From contig NZ_LMGJ01000023.1 of NCBI RefSeq assembly GCF_001427385.1, positions 248,001 through 312,000 of the forward strand: DNA of 64,000 nucleotides, in the 5' to 3' direction. The notes under the pieces were generated by a model. It made no database searches and was not told where the DNA came from. It was given only the letters and a program-made list of their open reading frames with translations. Source of the stretch: Mesorhizobium sp. Root157. Its GTDB lineage: Bacteria > Pseudomonadota > Alphaproteobacteria > Rhizobiales > Rhizobiaceae. Both the position numbers and the translations under genes were made by a program. Shown here in pieces: positions 1-12,868 of this stretch (positions within the stretch are counted from its first letter, which is position 1; each line of letters opens with the position of its first letter).

Positions 1-3230
<3,230 letters not shown>

Positions 3231-3515
3231 GGCGGGTCCGTCAAGCTGGCTGCACGAAACGCCGGCGCGAGGTTTCTCCATTTCGCGCGCTAACGCGTCG
3301 CGGAGAGCCGGGCCAGTGTGCAGAAGGATTCTTTGTTCAGGCTAAGAGGGCCTTATAGGGGAGAGTTTCGCGCGATGTAACCCCGAAAAGTGCGCCTTTT
3401 TGGCAATCAGGGTGTGGACAATCGGCGCAGGGCTCCGGCATTGCCGCCCTGTCGTTCAAATGCCGGCTATTTCGAGCGGCCGGATGCCGGTGCCGACCGA
3501 ATAGCCGGCGACGGA

Positions 3516-4181
3516 TCAGCCGCCCGCCTTCAGCTTTGCGCGGCGTTCGATTTCGGCGTCTGTCGGTTCCTCAAGGGCGAAGGAGCCGGTCTTGATGTCG
3601 CCGGAACGCTGGTAGGTCGCCATGATGACGCCGGTGGCGGACACTTGCGACGAAACGAGCTTGAAGGCGGCCGGCATGGCGCCGCCGTCGAACAGGCGCT
3701 TGCCGTGGCCGAGGGTCAGCGGGAAGACGAGCAGGGTGATCTCGTCGATAAGGTCGCTGGCGAGCAGCGTCTGGTAGAGTTCGCTCGAACCCTGGATGAG
3801 CAGGTCGGGACCGTCCTCTTTCTTCATGGCGCCAAGCGTTGCGACGATGTCGGGGCCGAGCCATTGACTGTTATGCCAGGTCAGCGTGTCGGGCGAATGG
3901 GTCGCCACATATTTGGTGGTGGCATTGAAGGCCTTGGCGATCGAATCGTCGTCCGACACCTGAGGCCAATAGGCGGCGAAGATGTCGTAGGTGCGCCGGC
4001 CAAGCAGAAGGTCGAAGGGCCTGGAGAAGGTGTCGTCCATCACCTTGCCCATGACGTCGTCCCAATAGTGGAACGTCCAGCCGCCAAACCTGAAGCCTCC
4101 GGTCGTATCTTCCTCCGGCCCGCCGGGAGCCTGCATGACGCCATCGAGACTGACGAATGTGGAGGCTTTGATCTTACGCAT
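3516..4181 (-). CDS. Dihydrofolate reductase family protein (RibD C-terminal-like)
   Basis: A 221-aa cytoplasmic protein of the RibD-C/YyaP type, which shares the dihydrofolate reductase fold. The N-terminus ASTFVSLDGVMQAPGG, the central LLLGRRTYDIFAAYW and the late DLLIQGSSELYQTLL followed by LVFPLTLGHGKRLF are the usual family blocks for NADPH binding. The substrate is unknown; most members are not true folate reductases. A GGAG ribosome site lies about 8 nt before the ATG at 4181. It is a single gene with 285 bp of non-coding DNA towards carB and about 100 bp towards the next gene end. Confidence 0.85.
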   Translation of the reverse strand: MRKIKASTFVSLDGVMQAPGGPEEDTTGGFRFGGWTFHYWDDVMGKVMDDTFSRPFDLLLGRRTYDIFAAYWPQVSDDDSIAKAFNATTKYVATHSPDTLTWHNSQWLGPDIVATLGAMKKEDGPDLLIQGSSELYQTLLASDLIDEITLLVFPLTLGHGKRLFDGGAMPAAFKLVSSQVSATGVIMATYQRSGDIKTGSFALEEPTDAEIERRAKLKAGG

Positions 4182-4280
4182 ATCCGTTCTCCATCCTGGT
4201 GGTCGCCGACCTGCGGCTCATGACAATGACGCGCCAGAATACGGCTTTCCGACAGGGGCGTCGCAAAAAGTTACCGGCGG

Positions 4281-5120
4281 TCATGGCGGTGGCGCGTCGG
4301 GAAGCCGCCGCGACGAGAACCAGACCTCGTCGAAGATCGCGGTCGAGGAACTGTCCGGCCGCCTATCGGCAACGAGCCACAACGACCGGCTGCGCAGCGC
4401 CTGTTCGCGGGTGACCTCAACGGCTGTTCCTGCCTCCGCCAAGCCGCTGCAGGCGATGAAACGTGAACCCATCAGCGGATCGCAAGCAAAGCCCTGGCCG
4501 CGGCGCGTGATCAGGATGGTGATGCCCAGGCGCCGGGTCGGTTGCCACGGAAAGATCAGGCGACCTCCTGGGAGCAGGGGCTGTAACCAAGCCTGCGGCG
4601 GCGCGGCCACGGCTGCATTGACATAGATGACGTTGGCAGGGGGCACTACGCTTGTGAGCGCGTTGGCATGCACAAGGCCGACATTGCCGTAGGGTCGCAG
4701 ATTTTCCGTGGCTCTGGCGGCGAGGCCGGGGTCAAGTTCAAAGGCGACGACAAGGCCGCCCGGCTGCACCAGCAGGGAAAGCAGGGCCGTATAGTAGCCG
4801 GTGCCGGCACCGATATGCAGGACGGTCTCGCCGAGCTGCGGCGCGACCCTCGCCATCCACATGGCGTGCAACAGCGGCTCGCCATTGTTGATGCCCTTGT
4901 CGGGGTCGAGGACAACCAGAACGTTTTCGTAGATGTGCGATGCGTCGGCATCGGGTGTCTCGACGAGGCGGCCCTCTGCCACGATCTGCCAGGGGCCGGG
5001 GCCAAGGAAGGCCTCGCGCGGAACCGTTGCGAAGGCGCGCTCGATACGGGGGTTGGCGGCAGCCGCAGCGACGGCCAGCCGCCGCGCATAGCGTGCCCGG
5101 GCGTCCGCCGGATCGGCCAT
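4281..5120 (-). CDS. Protein-L-isoaspartate O-methyltransferase-like SAM methyltransferase
   Basis: A 279-aa class I methyltransferase of the PCMT type. The N-terminal half has the family pattern PREAFLGPGPW (near 35-45), where a classical PCMT reads PREXFVP, and a SAM-binding glycine loop LHIGAGTGYYTAL at about 101-113, followed by an acidic FELDPGLA. The C-terminal 100 residues differ from E. coli Pcm, so repair of isoaspartyl residues is possible but not certain; these relatives often act on unknown substrates. It stands alone on the minus strand between mntH and the reductase-like gene. Confidence 0.75.
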   Translation of the reverse strand: MADPADARARYARRLAVAAAAANPRIERAFATVPREAFLGPGPWQIVAEGRLVETPDADASHIYENVLVVLDPDKGINNGEPLLHAMWMARVAPQLGETVLHIGAGTGYYTALLSLLVQPGGLVVAFELDPGLAARATENLRPYGNVGLVHANALTSVVPPANVIYVNAAVAAPPQAWLQPLLPGGRLIFPWQPTRRLGITILITRRGQGFACDPLMGSRFIACSGLAEAGTAVEVTREQALRSRSLWLVADRRPDSSSTAIFDEVWFSSRRLPDAPPP

Positions 5121-5214
5121 CGCAATCGGCCTCCATTGCAGTCCCCGCTACAGTTTGCACCGTCCGGAGCTCATCTGCAAAAGCAATGAAGGTGTGTTGC
5201 GCTTGCGATCCTGC

Positions 5215-6684
5215 TCAGCCTATGCCGACGACGGTGTCGTAGAGCAGCTTGAAGTTCAGGAGCAAAATGAGGCCGGCGACGAACCAGGCAAGCCACGACA
5301 CCGCACGTGGAATGGCGAGGCTGCCCATCTTCTTGCGGTCGGAGACGAACGATACGAGCGGAACGACGGCGAAGGGAAGCTGCATCGACAGGATGACCTG
5401 GCTGAAAACCAGGAGCTCGGCCGTGCCCTTCTCGCCATAGAGGATGGTGACGAAGACGACCGGGATGATGGCGAGGCCGCGGGTGACCAGGCGGCGCGCC
5501 CAGTGAGGCAGGCGCAGCCGGAGGAAACCTTCCATGACGATCTGGCCGGCAAGCGTGGCGGTGACCGTGGAGTTCAGGCCCGAGGCCAGAAGGGCGATGG
5601 CGAACAGCGTCGAGGCGATGCCGAGGCCGAGCAGGGGCGACAGGAGTTGATAGGCATCGCCGATCTCGGCCACGTCCTGGTGCGGGGTGCCGTGGAAAGC
5701 GACGGCGGCGACGATGAGGATCGAAGCGTTGACGAACAGCGCCAGCATGAGGGCGATGGTGGAATCGATGGTGGCCCACTTGATGGCGTCGCGCTTGCCC
5801 TTGTCGGTGCGCTCATAGGCACGGGTCTGCACGATCGAGGAGTGCAGGTAGAGATTGTGCGGCATGACGGTGGCGCCGATGATGCCGATGGCGATGTAGA
5901 GCATGGCGGGGTTGGTGACGATCTCCGACGAAGGCACGAACATCGCATGCAGGATGGAGCCCGGTTCAGGCGCGGCGACGAAGATCTGCACCGCAAAGCA
6001 GCCGAAGATGACGATCAGCAGCGCGACGACGAAGGCTTCCAGATAGCGGAAGCCCTTGTTCATCAAGAGCAGGACGAGGAAGGCGTCGAGGGCTGTGAGC
6101 ACGGCGCCGCCGACCAGCGGAATGCCGAACAGGAGTTGAAGGGCGATCGCCGTGCCGATGACCTCGGCAAGATCGCAGGCGATGATGGCAAGCTCGCACG
6201 CCACCCACAGCAGATAAGCAACCGGCTTGGGGTAATAGGCGCGGCAGGCTTGGGCGAGATCGAGGCCGGTCGCGATGCCGAGGCGGGCGGAAAGCGCCTG
6301 CAACAGGATCGCCATCAGGTTGGACAGCATGATGACGAACAGAAGCGTGTAGCCGAACTGGGCGCCGCCGGCGAGATCGGTGGCCCAGTTGCCGGGGTCC
6401 ATGTAGCCGACGGAGACCATGTAGCCCGGCCCCATGAAGGCGAACAACCGCCTCAACCATATGCCTGAAGCCGGCACGGCGATGGAGGCATGAACCTCCT
6501 GCAGGCTGGGCATCGCCTCTTGGGAACGCTGGAGAAAACGTCTGCTGGGCTGTGTCGATGCGGCGGCTTTGGATTCGGACATGGAGGGGGATTCGGACAC
6601 GGAGGGGCTTTCAAACGAACGGGACTGGCGAATGTCGCGGAATTTATGCCAGAGCCCGACATTATTCAATAGGCTATATTTCAT
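5215..6684 (-). CDS. mntH: Nramp-family divalent metal (manganese) transporter
   Basis: Proton-coupled Mn2+ importer of the inner membrane. The Nramp signatures are present: DPGN (residues 96-99, in helix 1) and MPHN (274-277, in helix 6), which form the metal site, within about 11 hydrophobic helices. The start is uncertain. The ATG at 6684 gives 489 aa with an unusually long Ser-rich leader (SES repeats); an ATG at 6582 or one at the [11 protein letters not shown] segment gives a length nearer the family norm. The minus-strand frame is open upstream, but that part is not Nramp-like. It is divergent from mntR, which implies Mn-dependent repression. Confidence 0.93.
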   Translation of the reverse strand: MKYSLLNNVGLWHKFRDIRQSRSFESPSVSESPSMSESKAAASTQPSRRFLQRSQEAMPSLQEVHASIAVPASGIWLRRLFAFMGPGYMVSVGYMDPGNWATDLAGGAQFGYTLLFVIMLSNLMAILLQALSARLGIATGLDLAQACRAYYPKPVAYLLWVACELAIIACDLAEVIGTAIALQLLFGIPLVGGAVLTALDAFLVLLLMNKGFRYLEAFVVALLIVIFGCFAVQIFVAAPEPGSILHAMFVPSSEIVTNPAMLYIAIGIIGATVMPHNLYLHSSIVQTRAYERTDKGKRDAIKWATIDSTIALMLALFVNASILIVAAVAFHGTPHQDVAEIGDAYQLLSPLLGLGIASTLFAIALLASGLNSTVTATLAGQIVMEGFLRLRLPHWARRLVTRGLAIIPVVFVTILYGEKGTAELLVFSQVILSMQLPFAVVPLVSFVSDRKKMGSLAIPRAVSWLAWFVAGLILLLNFKLLYDTVVGIG

Positions 6685-6720
6685 TGTAGCGGCTTTCTCG
6701 TGCGTTGGACGAAAGCCTAT
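6669..6720. promoter_or_regulatory. Inverted repeat between mntH and mntR, possible MntR operator
   Basis: ATAGGCT (6669-6675) pairs with AGCCTAT (6714-6720), and inside it GGCTTTC (6691-6697) pairs with GAAAGCC (6711-6717). The block AATAGGCTATATTT resembles half of the known E. coli MntR box. It overlaps the first codons of mntH if the 6684 start is used, which favours a later start. Function is inferred from position and similarity only. Confidence 0.3.
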
Positions 6721-6843
6721 CCGGGCAAGGGTTGCGGAGCCGGGGGAATGGGTTAAACACATGGGGAGGGCGCGACAACGCCCGTTGCCTGGCCGAACAA
6801 AGCCTGTGCTATGATTATGAAGGCTGTTTGGAAGGAGGAAGCG

Positions 6844-7296
6844 GTGGCGCCCAGAAAACGTCCGGTTCGGCGCGACGAGCCACTTCCCGATGCCGAGGTG
6901 CATTCGGAAGGGTTTCGCGCCACGCGCGAAGCGCAACGCAGCGCGCTGATGGAAGATTATGTCGAACTGATCGCCGACCTTATCGAAGACGGCAATGAGG
7001 CACGCCAGGTGGATATCGCCGCGCGGCTGGGGGTGGCGCAGCCGACGGTTGCCAAGATGCTGACCCGGCTTTGCGCCGAAGGGCTGGTGTCGCGCAAGCG
7101 CTACCGGGGCGTGTTCCTGACCGAGGCCGGCCGCAAGATGGCCGATGAAAGCCGCATCCGTCATCAGACCGTGGAAGCGTTCCTGCGTTCCCTGGGTGTC
7201 AGCGCCGAAACCGCGCGGATCGATGCCGAGGGCATCGAGCATCATGTCAGCGCCGAGACGCTGGAAGCGTTTCGAAAGGCAATGGCGGCGGACTGA
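6844..7296 (+). CDS. mntR: Manganese-responsive DtxR-family repressor MntR
   Basis: A 150-aa regulator that closely follows E. coli MntR along its whole length: [19 protein letters not shown], then a winged-helix reader ([17 protein letters not shown]), then RGVFLTEAG, then the metal-binding part with [17 protein letters not shown] and [10 protein letters not shown]. When loaded with Mn2+ it should repress mntH, which lies head to head with it. A GTG start at 6844 is chosen because AAGGAGG stands 5-6 nt before it; the upstream ATG at 6811 lacks such a site and would add 11 residues unlike the family. The 159-bp gap to mntH is the likely shared control region. Confidence 0.92.
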   Translation: MAPRKRPVRRDEPLPDAEVHSEGFRATREAQRSALMEDYVELIADLIEDGNEARQVDIAARLGVAQPTVAKMLTRLCAEGLVSRKRYRGVFLTEAGRKMADESRIRHQTVEAFLRSLGVSAETARIDAEGIEHHVSAETLEAFRKAMAAD

Positions 7297-7411
7297 AACC
7301 CGCCGGCCTCCCAACTCCCGCCAATCGCACCGGCTTGCGGAACCGCAAGGGCTGCGCCGCGTTGAGGGCGATGCCCGCGGATCGGCGCGGGTCCAACCCG
7401 AGGAGAACGAC

Positions 7412-7600
7412 ATGGGTGCTGAACAGGCCGTGACGGCAAAGGGCAAGGCTGCGGCCAAAGGGCTGAAGGAAGCGGCGGCAAAGGAAGAGCGCAAGGTCGA
7501 GGCCGCAACTGGCAAGGACCTGAAGAAAGGGGCCGAGCGTTTCAACGAGCGCTCGAAGAGTTCCGACGGCAAGAGCGCGGGAACCAAGCAGCGCGGCTAG
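7412..7600 (+). CDS. Small Lys/Ala-rich hypothetical protein
   Basis: A 62-aa basic protein dominated by Ala, Lys and Glu ([19 protein letters not shown]), probably helical and soluble, with no recognisable domain, cysteine or membrane segment. The ATG at 7412 follows AGGAGAACGAC, a good ribosome site. The composition recalls small stress or nucleoid-associated proteins, but no function is claimed. It lies 115 bp after mntR on the same strand. Confidence 0.6.
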   Translation: MGAEQAVTAKGKAAAKGLKEAAAKEERKVEAATGKDLKKGAERFNERSKSSDGKSAGTKQRG

Positions 7601-7761
7601 GTTGTTTTTCGACATTGGTGCGATGCGCATGGCATGACGGCGAAGAATGGTCATGACTCGCTGCAACCATTGAGATATTCGTTGGGAAATTCAACCGCAG
7701 CGAAAGCGCCGGCGCGGCGTTGCGGCCACCGTTGATGCGACACCACAGTTGAGGGTTTGAC

Positions 7762-8694
7762 ATGCTTTGGAGAGGCCGCCGTCAGAGTGACAATATCGAG
7801 GACGCGCGCGGGCAGTCCGGCGGTTTCGGGCGGCCTGGCGGCGGCCTGGGCGGCCGTCCCGGCCAGTTCCGCATTCCGATCGGCGGCCGGGCGGGCGGCG
7901 GCGGGATTTCCACCATCGTCATCCTTGTCGTGCTGTTCTTCGCGCTGAAGGCCTGCGGTATCGACCCGATGCAGATTCTTGCAGGCGGCGGCCTGGCACC
8001 TGACGACGGCAGCGGCCGCATCACCCAGACCGATTCGGGAACAGGGACGCCGGCCAACGACGAGATGAAGCAGTTCGTCTCGACCGTCCTGGCCGAAACG
8101 GAAGACGTGTGGAACGGCATTTTCCAGGCGAACGGACTGACCTATGAGGAGCCGAAACTGACCCTGTTCGACGGGCAGATCAAATCGGCATGCGGGTTTG
8201 CATCCTCGGCGTCCGGCCCGTTCTATTGCCCCGGCGACCGCAAGGTCTATCTGGACACCTCCTTCTTCCGGCAATTGTCGCAGCAGTTCGGCGCGTCGGG
8301 CGATTTCGCCGAGGCCTATGTAGTCGCGCACGAGGTCGGCCATCACGTGCAGAACCTGATCGGCGTGCTGCCGAAATTCAACCAGATGCGCCAGAACATG
8401 AGCGAGGCGGACGCCAACCACATGTCGATGCAGGTCGAACTGCAGGCCGACTGCTTCGCCGGCGTGTGGGGCCACTTCACCGCGCAGAAGGGCATTCTGG
8501 AGCAGGGCGATCTGGAGGAGGCGCTGAACGCCGCGCAGCAGATCGGCGACGATACGCTGCAGAAGAAGATGCAGGGCTATGTGGTGCCGGAAAGCTTCAA
8601 CCACGGCACCTCGCAGCAGCGGCAGACCTGGTTCGCCCGCGGCTTCAAGAGCGGCAAGCTTTCCGATTGCGATACGTTCAACACGCCGATCTGA
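7762..8694 (+). CDS. YpfJ-type putative neutral zinc metallopeptidase
   Basis: A 310-aa protein of the zinc peptidase family PF04228. It has a Gly/Arg-rich N-terminus (about 1-48), a single hydrophobic anchor (STIVILVVLFFALKACG, about 50-66) and a C-terminal peptidase-like domain. The zinc motif HEVGHH is at about 190-195, followed by a downstream ELQADCFAG acidic ligand region. The topology suggests the domain faces the periplasm. The substrate is unknown for the whole family. Upstream is GAGGGT before the ATG. It is a monocistronic-looking gene. Confidence 0.88.
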   Translation: MLWRGRRQSDNIEDARGQSGGFGRPGGGLGGRPGQFRIPIGGRAGGGGISTIVILVVLFFALKACGIDPMQILAGGGLAPDDGSGRITQTDSGTGTPANDEMKQFVSTVLAETEDVWNGIFQANGLTYEEPKLTLFDGQIKSACGFASSASGPFYCPGDRKVYLDTSFFRQLSQQFGASGDFAEAYVVAHEVGHHVQNLIGVLPKFNQMRQNMSEADANHMSMQVELQADCFAGVWGHFTAQKGILEQGDLEEALNAAQQIGDDTLQKKMQGYVVPESFNHGTSQQRQTWFARGFKSGKLSDCDTFNTPI

Positions 8695-8864
8695 GCGTAT
8701 TGAGGTTGGCGAGCGGCGCGCGATGATCATGCTGGCATGGGGTGTCAGCATGAAAATTTTTGATACGTTCCCTTATTGTTCCGAGCTGCCATCTTCTTTA
8801 TAAGAGCCCTCCGCGCCCAATGGGTCATTCACCCCGGCGCGGATCAGAAACGGGACAATATTTC

Positions 8865-10136
8865 ATGGTGGACGCCGCTCATGCAAAGCGCGGGCTCGCG
8901 CTTGTTTTCACGACGCTTCTGCTCGACGTCATCGGTTTCGGCATCATCATGCCGGTGCTGCCGGCCTATCTGCAGGAACTTTCCGGCGTCGACATCAGCG
9001 AAGCGGCAATCGAGGGCGGCTGGCTGTTTCTGGTCTATGCTGCGATGCAGTTCGTCTTCGCGCCGCTGATCGGCAATCTGAGCGACCGTTTCGGGCGGCG
9101 GCCGATCCTGCTCGCCTCGGTGTTCACCTTCGCCATCGACAATTTGATCTGCGCAATCGCCTGGTTCTATCCGATGCTGTTCATCGGCCGCGTGCTGGCC
9201 GGCATCAGCGGCGCCAGCTATTCGACAGCATCCGCCCTGATCGCCGATGTCAGCAACGACGACAACCGGGCGAAGAATTTCGGCCTGCTCGGCATCGCCT
9301 TTGGTGTCGGCTTCGTCATCGGGCCGGTGCTGGGCGGGCTGCTTGGTCAGTTCGGCCCGCGCGTGCCGTTCTATTTCGCCGCCGCGCTCGCCTTCCTCAA
9401 TTTTGCCGTCGGCTATTTCCTGCTGCCGGAAACGCTGGATGAGAAACACCGGCGCCGCTTTGAGTGGAAGCGCGCCAATCCGCTCGGTGCGCTGCAGCAG
9501 ATGCGCAACTATCCCGGCATCGGCTGGATCGGGCTGGTGTTCTTCCTGATGACGCTCGGCCACATGATGTATCCGGCGGTGTGGGCGTTTGTCGGCACCT
9601 ATCGCTATGGCTGGAACGAGCAGGAGATCGGTTTTTCGCTGGGCGCTTTCGGCCTGTGCGGCGCGATCATCATGGCGACCGTGCTGCCGCGCGCGATCCC
9701 CAGGCTGGGCGAATGGCGCACCGCGGCGATCGGGCTGGCCTTCACCGCTGCGAGCGCCTTCGGCTATGCCTTCGCCTGGCAGGGCTGGATGGTCTATGGC
9801 GTCATCGTTGCGGGCTGCCTGGAGGCGCTGGCCGATCCGCCATTGCGCAGCCTGGCCGCCGCCAAGGTGCCGCCCTCGGCGCAGGGCGAATTGCAGGGCG
9901 CGATGACCTCGATCTTTTCGATCACGTCGATCATCACGCCGATCCTATACACGGCGATCTTCGCCTGGTTTACCGGGCCAAGCGCGCCTGTGCAATTTGC
10001 CGGCGCGCCTTATGTGGTGGGCGGCATATTCCTTGCGCTGGCGCTTCTGGTGTTCGTGACCAAGGTGGCCAAGCCGACGCCCAGGGAAGTGGAGCGCATG
10101 CACGCCGAGGAAGCCGCTGGCGCCGGCGGACCCTAG
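8865..10136 (+). CDS. MFS exporter, TetA (TCR) type
   Basis: A 423-aa inner-membrane drug:proton antiporter-like protein with about 12 helices. The N-terminus [21 protein letters not shown] and the loop [16 protein letters not shown] are hallmarks of the TetA/TCR branch, and [22 protein letters not shown] is the second signature. Chromosomal TetA-like exporters of this kind are common in rhizobia and need not confer tetracycline resistance. The start at 8865 is chosen because translation from 8760 adds a leader unlike the family. It converges on carA with only 17 bp between the ends. Confidence 0.85.
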   Translation: MVDAAHAKRGLALVFTTLLLDVIGFGIIMPVLPAYLQELSGVDISEAAIEGGWLFLVYAAMQFVFAPLIGNLSDRFGRRPILLASVFTFAIDNLICAIAWFYPMLFIGRVLAGISGASYSTASALIADVSNDDNRAKNFGLLGIAFGVGFVIGPVLGGLLGQFGPRVPFYFAAALAFLNFAVGYFLLPETLDEKHRRRFEWKRANPLGALQQMRNYPGIGWIGLVFFLMTLGHMMYPAVWAFVGTYRYGWNEQEIGFSLGAFGLCGAIIMATVLPRAIPRLGEWRTAAIGLAFTAASAFGYAFAWQGWMVYGVIVAGCLEALADPPLRSLAAAKVPPSAQGELQGAMTSIFSITSIITPILYTAIFAWFTGPSAPVQFAGAPYVVGGIFLALALLVFVTKVAKPTPREVERMHAEEAAGAGGP

Positions 10137-10153
10137 ATGGGCCGGGCGATGTT

Positions 10154-11356
10154 TTAAGCCCGTTCGGCCAATGCGGGTTCGCCTTTGCGCTCGCGCACGA
10201 GGTTGGCGAAGCGGCGGAAGAGGTAGTGCGAATCCTGAGGGCCGGGCGATGCTTCCGGGTGGTGCTGGACGGAAAAGACCGGCCGGCCGGTGAGCGCAAT
10301 GCCGCAATTCGAGCCGTCGAACAGCGAGACATGGGTTTCCTCCACGCCCTCGGGCAGCGAATCCGCATCGACCGCGAATCCGTGGTTCATCGACACGATC
10401 TCGACCTTGCCGGTGGTGTGGTCCTTGACGGGATGGTTGGCGCCGTGGTGACCCTGGTGCATCTTCTCGGTCCTGCCGCCGAGCGCCAGCGCCAGCATCT
10501 GGTGGCCGAGGCAGATGCCGAAGATCGGGATGTCGGTGTCGAGCAGATCCTGGATGATCGGAACCGCATATTCGCCGGTGGCAGCAGGGTCGCCGGGGCC
10601 GTTGGACAGGAAGATGCCGTCCGGCTGCATGGCGAGGATTTCCCTGGCTTCGGTCTTGGCCGGCACGACCGTGACCTTGGCGCCGAGACCGGCCAGAAGG
10701 CGCAAGATGTTGCGCTTCACGCCATAGTCGACGGCAACGACATGCATGGTCGGTTGGGTCTGCTCGCCATAGCCTTCATCCCATACCCACGGCGTCTCGC
10801 TCCACACCGAGGACTGGCCGGATGTGACTTCCTTGGCAAGATCGAGGCCTACGAGGCCGGACCACGCGGCGGCGCGGCGCTTCAAATCCTCGATGTCAAA
10901 CTTGCCGTCCGGCGCATGGGCGATGACGCCGTTGGCCAGGCCCTTTTCGCGGATCAGCGCGGTCAGCGCGCGGGTGTCGATGCCCGAAAGCGCGATGATG
11001 CCGCGCCGCTTCAGCCACTGATCGAGATGGCTGGCCGCGCGATAGTTCGAGGGATTGGTGGCGTCGGCCTTGAAGACGGCTCCGACCGCACCGGCACGGG
11101 CGGCCGGGTGCAGATCCTCGATGTCTTCGTCATTGGTGCCGATGTTGCCGATGTGCGGGAAGGTGAAGGTAACGATCTGGCCGGCATAGGAGGGATCGGT
11201 GAGGATTTCCTGGTAGCCGGTGAGGGCGGTGTTGAAGCAGACTTCGGCGACCGCCTGGCCCGTGGCACCGAGGCCGCGCCCTTCGATCACCGTTCCATCG
11301 GCGAGAACGAGCAGGGCGGTCGGTTTTTCCGAAACCCAAGGGGTGGTCGATGCCAT
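10154..11356 (-). CDS. carA: Carbamoyl-phosphate synthase small subunit (glutaminase)
   Basis: A 400-aa glutamine amidotransferase subunit that releases ammonia from glutamine for CarB. The N-terminal CPSase_sm domain (LVLADGTVIEGRGLG; FNTALTGYQEILTDPSYAGQ) is followed by a class I GATase domain with the nucleophile in FGICLGHQML (Cys near residue 282) and the histidine/glutamate pair in HHPEASPGP. Full length for the family. GGAG lies before the ATG at 11356. It is transcribed alone; carB is about 7 kb further on the same strand with both strands used in between, so co-transcription is unlikely. Confidence 0.97.
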   Translation of the reverse strand: MASTTPWVSEKPTALLVLADGTVIEGRGLGATGQAVAEVCFNTALTGYQEILTDPSYAGQIVTFTFPHIGNIGTNDEDIEDLHPAARAGAVGAVFKADATNPSNYRAASHLDQWLKRRGIIALSGIDTRALTALIREKGLANGVIAHAPDGKFDIEDLKRRAAAWSGLVGLDLAKEVTSGQSSVWSETPWVWDEGYGEQTQPTMHVVAVDYGVKRNILRLLAGLGAKVTVVPAKTEAREILAMQPDGIFLSNGPGDPAATGEYAVPIIQDLLDTDIPIFGICLGHQMLALALGGRTEKMHQGHHGANHPVKDHTTGKVEIVSMNHGFAVDADSLPEGVEETHVSLFDGSNCGIALTGRPVFSVQHHPEASPGPQDSHYLFRRFANLVRERKGEPALAERA

Positions 11357-11564
11357 GGCGGCGCTCCATCAAGTGGCCGCGGACGGAACCCAATCCTTCG
11401 CGCAGCAAAAAACGCGCAGCGGCGATGCCGGCAGCCTCCACGCGTAGTCAAAAGTGCGGTTGCAAGGCCTTCACATAGGGGAAGGCGGGCGCAGGGTCAA
11501 TCGTTGCGTCCCGCCTTTGCCTTGCCTAATCCATGGCTGGAACTTTTGAACGCCGGCCTGGGTT

Positions 11565-12008
11565 TTACTGGGTGATTTCAGGCTCGACCAGCCTGGCCAG
11601 ATTCCGCAGCGATTCCTGCCAGCCGAGATAGCAGGCTTCGGCGGGGATGAGATCGGGTATGCCGGCTTGCTCGACGTTCAGCTCGGTGCCGCAGGACACT
11701 TTCTTCAGCTTCACCGTGACCTGCATTTCGCCGGGCAGGTTGGGGTCGTCGAACTTGTCGGTGTAGCGCAGGCGTTCGCCTGGGACGAGTTCGAGATACT
11801 CGCCGCCGAACGAATGGCTGTCGCCGGTGGTGAAGTTGCGGAAAGACATCCTGAACGTCCCGCCGGCTTTCGGCTCCAAATGGTGCACCGTGCAGGCAAA
11901 ACCGTTCGGCGGAAGCCACTTGGCAAGTGCATCCGCCTCGATGAAGGCGCGATAGAGCTTTTCCGGCGTTGTTGCCAGAACGCGGTGCAGGTGGACGGTG
12001 CTGGGCAT
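11565..12008 (-). CDS. SRPBCC (AHSA1-like) family protein
   Basis: A 147-aa START/SRPBCC-fold protein of the Aha1-C type: TTPEKLYRAFIEADALAKWL and PGERLRYTDKF are family patterns for a small hydrophobic ligand pocket. No catalytic role can be assigned. The ATG at 12008 has AAGGA 8 nt upstream; an ATG three codons earlier (12017) touches that site directly and is less likely. It is a monocistronic-looking gene. Confidence 0.85.
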   Translation of the reverse strand: MPSTVHLHRVLATTPEKLYRAFIEADALAKWLPPNGFACTVHHLEPKAGGTFRMSFRNFTTGDSHSFGGEYLELVPGERLRYTDKFDDPNLPGEMQVTVKLKKVSCGTELNVEQAGIPDLIPAEACYLGWQESLRNLARLVEPEITQ

Positions 12009-12286
12009 GTCGTTCATCCTTGTTGTTGTCAGGTGTCCGGGCTTCGATAGCGGTTTTTGTCGTGGCCGGTTCCGACCTTACGGGGCGAAGCGCCGCGCAA
12101 ATCCCGGTTCCGAATCCAAGGACGGACGACGACCGCCCGATCCGACAATTGGTTGCAGTCTCATGTGCAAGATGATGCTCGCCCGATGGCGGCTTGATGC
12201 GCCACCCACTTGAGATTTCAGCCGGAATGCCATTTATCGATGCCAGGACTTAATTCGCATGCACTGCATATTGAAGGAAACTCGCC

Positions 12287-12736
12287 ATGCGCGAAAGACT
12301 CGCCGAGGACGTGAAGGCGGCAATGAAGGGAGGCGACAAGGCGCGCCTTTCGACGCTGAGGCTGATGCAGGCGGCGATCAAGGATCGCGACATCGCCAAC
12401 CGCGGCAGCGGCAAGGAGCCCGCCACCGACGATGAGATCGCCCAACTGCTCGCCAAGATGGTCAAGCAGCGCGAGGATTCGGCCAAGGCGTTCGATGACG
12501 GCAACCGGCCTGAACTGGCCGTCAAGGAGCGCGAGGAGATCGTGGTGATCCGCGACTTCATGCCCAAGCAGCTTGGTCAGGCGGAGACCGAAGCCGCCAT
12601 CCGCGCGGCGATTGCCGAGACGGGTGCTGCGGGCGTCAAGGACATGGGCAAGGTGATGGCCGCGCTGCGCGACAAATTCGCCGGCCAGATGGATTTCGGC
12701 AAGGCGAGCGGGCTGGTCAAAGGGTTGCTGGGCTAA
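12287..12736 (+). CDS. yqeY: GatB/YqeY domain-containing protein
   Basis: A 149-aa YqeY protein: it starts MRERLAEDVKAAMKGGDKAR, has a central DDEIAQLLAKMVKQREDS and ends with MGKVMAALRDKFAGQMDFGKASGLVKGLL, all typical. The fold matches the C-terminal tail domain of the GatB amidotransferase subunit. A role in tRNA-dependent amidation is suspected but unproven. AAGGAAA precedes the ATG. In alphaproteobacteria yqeY commonly lies near dnaG and rpoD, as it does here, although two transporter genes on the other strand and the RcnB-like gene lie between. Confidence 0.93.
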   Translation: MRERLAEDVKAAMKGGDKARLSTLRLMQAAIKDRDIANRGSGKEPATDDEIAQLLAKMVKQREDSAKAFDDGNRPELAVKEREEIVVIRDFMPKQLGQAETEAAIRAAIAETGAAGVKDMGKVMAALRDKFAGQMDFGKASGLVKGLLG

Positions 12737-12868
12737 TGTCGCCCAAAGCGGGAACCGGTTCGGGATCACGGCCTGCATAAAATCAAAGAGCCAAAGCGCT
12801 TGAAGCGTATCTGGAAGATCGCGATGCGCTCAGGTTTTCCAACGGCGAAATTCGGGTCGTTCGGCTTT

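Noticed and set aside
5155..6468. 437-codon plus-strand open frame
   Set aside because: Antisense to mntH; Asp/Gly/Glu-rich, with no membrane or family pattern.
9464..11575. 703-codon plus-strand open frame
   Set aside because: It runs through the end of the TetA-like gene in another frame and across carA in antisense; both real genes are certain.
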